This document shows, piece by piece, positions 62,715 through 64,000 of a stretch of 64,000 bases of DNA; the first letter of the stretch is position 1, and each line of letters starts with the position of its first letter. Source of the DNA: Limanda limanda (Eukaryota > Chordata > Actinopteri > Pleuronectiformes > Pleuronectidae). The notes below the pieces were generated by a model that was given only the letters and a program-made list of their open reading frames with translations, did not search any database and was not told where the DNA came from. The translations under genes and the position numbers were made by a program. The stretch covers positions 25,204,507 through 25,268,506 of the forward strand of contig NC_083637.1 in the NCBI RefSeq assembly GCF_963576545.1, given 5' to 3'.

Positions 62715-63401
62715 GGCATGGCAACACAGATCTTTATTAGTTGACAACAAAACAAGAGGCAGTGCAAAACCTTTACAAACTTAACATTTGCATATTAACT
62801 ATGGATATGGTTATGTTCACTGGAGATAATAAACAAAATAGAACACAAGCTTTAAAATTAAGAACTGTAAATGACCTTGCATCATCTGTAAATCTCTTAC
62901 GGCTTTATACAAAGCTTTAAACTACCTGCTGTTTGGCAACTCTGCTTTGGTGAGTTAATTTTGAGTAGTGCAATATGCTCAGTTAATTTGATAAAGCATA
63001 ACTTTACTCAGGCATCAGCAGGTTGAACCGGCAACAAACTGGAGACGTAACTGAAACATATATAAAACAGAATACACAGAAATAAAAAATACCAAAATTT
63101 AAGACATGAGTTTTTTCAGTCAAACTTATTTAAAGTGACATTTCATATGTAACGCAAACTCCCAAATTCCTTCTGTGATAAAATCATTCTTGTTTAGCAG
63201 ATACAAGGAGACAGGGAAGACTTTGTAAGAACATAACAAAGGAACAGATATGTACACAATTAATAGATGAATCTCATTTGAAAGCAAAACACGTAGATTC
63301 TGTACCTACGTTATGTAGCACTGAAAATGGCACTTCCTCCTATTGTTGGTACAGACACACACACAAACACACACGCATACACACGCATACACAGCTGTGA
63401 C
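62715..63401 (-). other. 3' UTR of slc44a2 with poly(A) signal
   Basis: Minus-strand AATAAA (TTTATT on plus) at 62733-62738 fits a 3' UTR of about 690 bp after the stop codon at 63404-63402. A CA-rich run lies at about 63354-63390. Confidence 0.55.
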
Positions 63402-63511
63402 TTAATCTACAGACTTGGACTCCTCGTTGGACTTCTTCAGGATGGTGAGCAGGTTCTGCGACATGAAATACGGCCTCTCTGCTGATCCATCATTGCGCTC
63501 CATGTCCTCCA
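63402..63511 (-). CDS. slc44a2: Choline transporter-like protein 2, last coding exon (partial gene)
   Basis: On the minus strand, after an acceptor (CATGTCACAG), the exon gives EDMERNDGSAERPYFMSQN, then LLTILKKSNEESKSVD and a TAA. This matches the C-terminal cytosolic tail of SLC44A2/CTL2, where LEDLERNDGSAERPYFMS is the conserved phrase. The first two bases complete a codon started in the previous exon, probably Leu. The protein is a multi-pass plasma-membrane and mitochondrial choline transporter-like protein. The rest of the gene lies beyond position 64000; no further exon is seen up to that point. Confidence 0.88.
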
Positions 63512-64000
63512 CTGTGACATGCGGACAGAGGAAGATGAGGAACATTTTCCCAACAGCATGCAATGACTATCATTTACCCATGCTTGCATATATACATTGT
63601 CTATATACATTCAGCTTTGTCTTCAAGCAGTTAAAGAAACTAATCGTGTGGTTTTTGTTTAGTTAGTCTTTAAATAATATGATAGATTATTTCTGTTACC
63701 AAGATAAGATCAAGTTTATTTTGTTTTGTGAAAGCTCAGGCACTTTAACGGCCACAGTAGACTCTCAGAAACTGTTTACACAGTTGTAATTCTTATGCCA
63801 GGATTCTTGTAGTGCCATTAAGAAAAAGTCAGTCCTCTCTGATTGTGTCGGACACGTTGGTCCTGTTCAGACCTGGTATTGACGTACGTCCTGAGAGATC
63901 CAATCACACGTGGACGATGTTAAGTTCCTCTGTTCACACCTGACATTGACATGTGTCCTCAATGTGTCTCCTGTGACTGTTTGTGATCGGAGCTCACTTC
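63512..64000 (-). other. slc44a2 intron, with dispersed repeat at the end
   Basis: From about 63860 the sequence reads GTTCAGACCTGGTATTGACG, CCTGAGAGATCCAATCACACG and CACACCTGACATTGACATG, which resembles a common fish repeat with internal duplication. It continues beyond the window. No exon recognised. Confidence 0.4.

Overview
The window looks like nuclear DNA of a ray-finned fish, probably a percomorph teleost. The evidence is interrupted genes with GT-AG introns, long CA, GATA and CAGA microsatellites, a tRNA-derived SINE, LINE 3' ends, long-inverted-repeat DNA elements, and proteins that read as vertebrate orthologues. No prokaryotic, viral or CRISPR structure was seen.

Region 1 (about 0.7-17 kb, plus strand): two tandem NFIL3/E4BP4-like bZIP repressor genes. 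Each has an inferred noncoding first exon and one large coding exon. The first encodes 416 aa (1759-3009), the second 613 aa (13617-15458). Intron 1 of the second gene is about 4.9 kb. It holds a rearranged duplication, several near-perfect E4BP4/D-box motifs and MEF2-like motifs. Region 2 (17-28 kb): a gene-poor, repeat-rich interval with a LINE 3' end tailed by about 200 bp of GATA, a long CA array and a long CAGA array. Two perfect E4BP4 consensus sites lie here, about 5 kb past the second bZIP gene.

Region 3 (28.6-50.5 kb, minus strand): an RGL3-type Ral guanine nucleotide exchange factor gene. Sixteen common coding exons could be placed with consistent phase and give 744 aa. Three alternative phase-0 first exons and two CCAAT/GC-box promoters were found. 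Region 4 (53.6-62.1 kb, minus strand): a complete 13-exon odad3 (ccdc151) gene, 548 aa, for the docking complex of ciliary outer dynein arms. A palindromic RFX X-box lies 63 bp before its ATG. Region 5 (62.7-64 kb, minus strand): the last coding exon and 3' UTR of slc44a2, a choline-transporter-like protein; the rest of that gene lies beyond the window.

The order slc44a2 - odad3 - rgl3 - NFIL3-like matches genes that in human all map to 19p13.2 (RGL3 and ODAD3 adjacent, SLC44A2 nearby, and from memory the NFIL3-like gene NFILZ). This supports orthology. The genes do not form one pathway. The strongest leads are regulatory: an apparent NFIL3-site cluster around an NFIL3 gene, the X-box of odad3, and the multiple starts of rgl3. 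Exon borders were placed by eye from splice consensus, reading frame and family similarity; no alignment was run.
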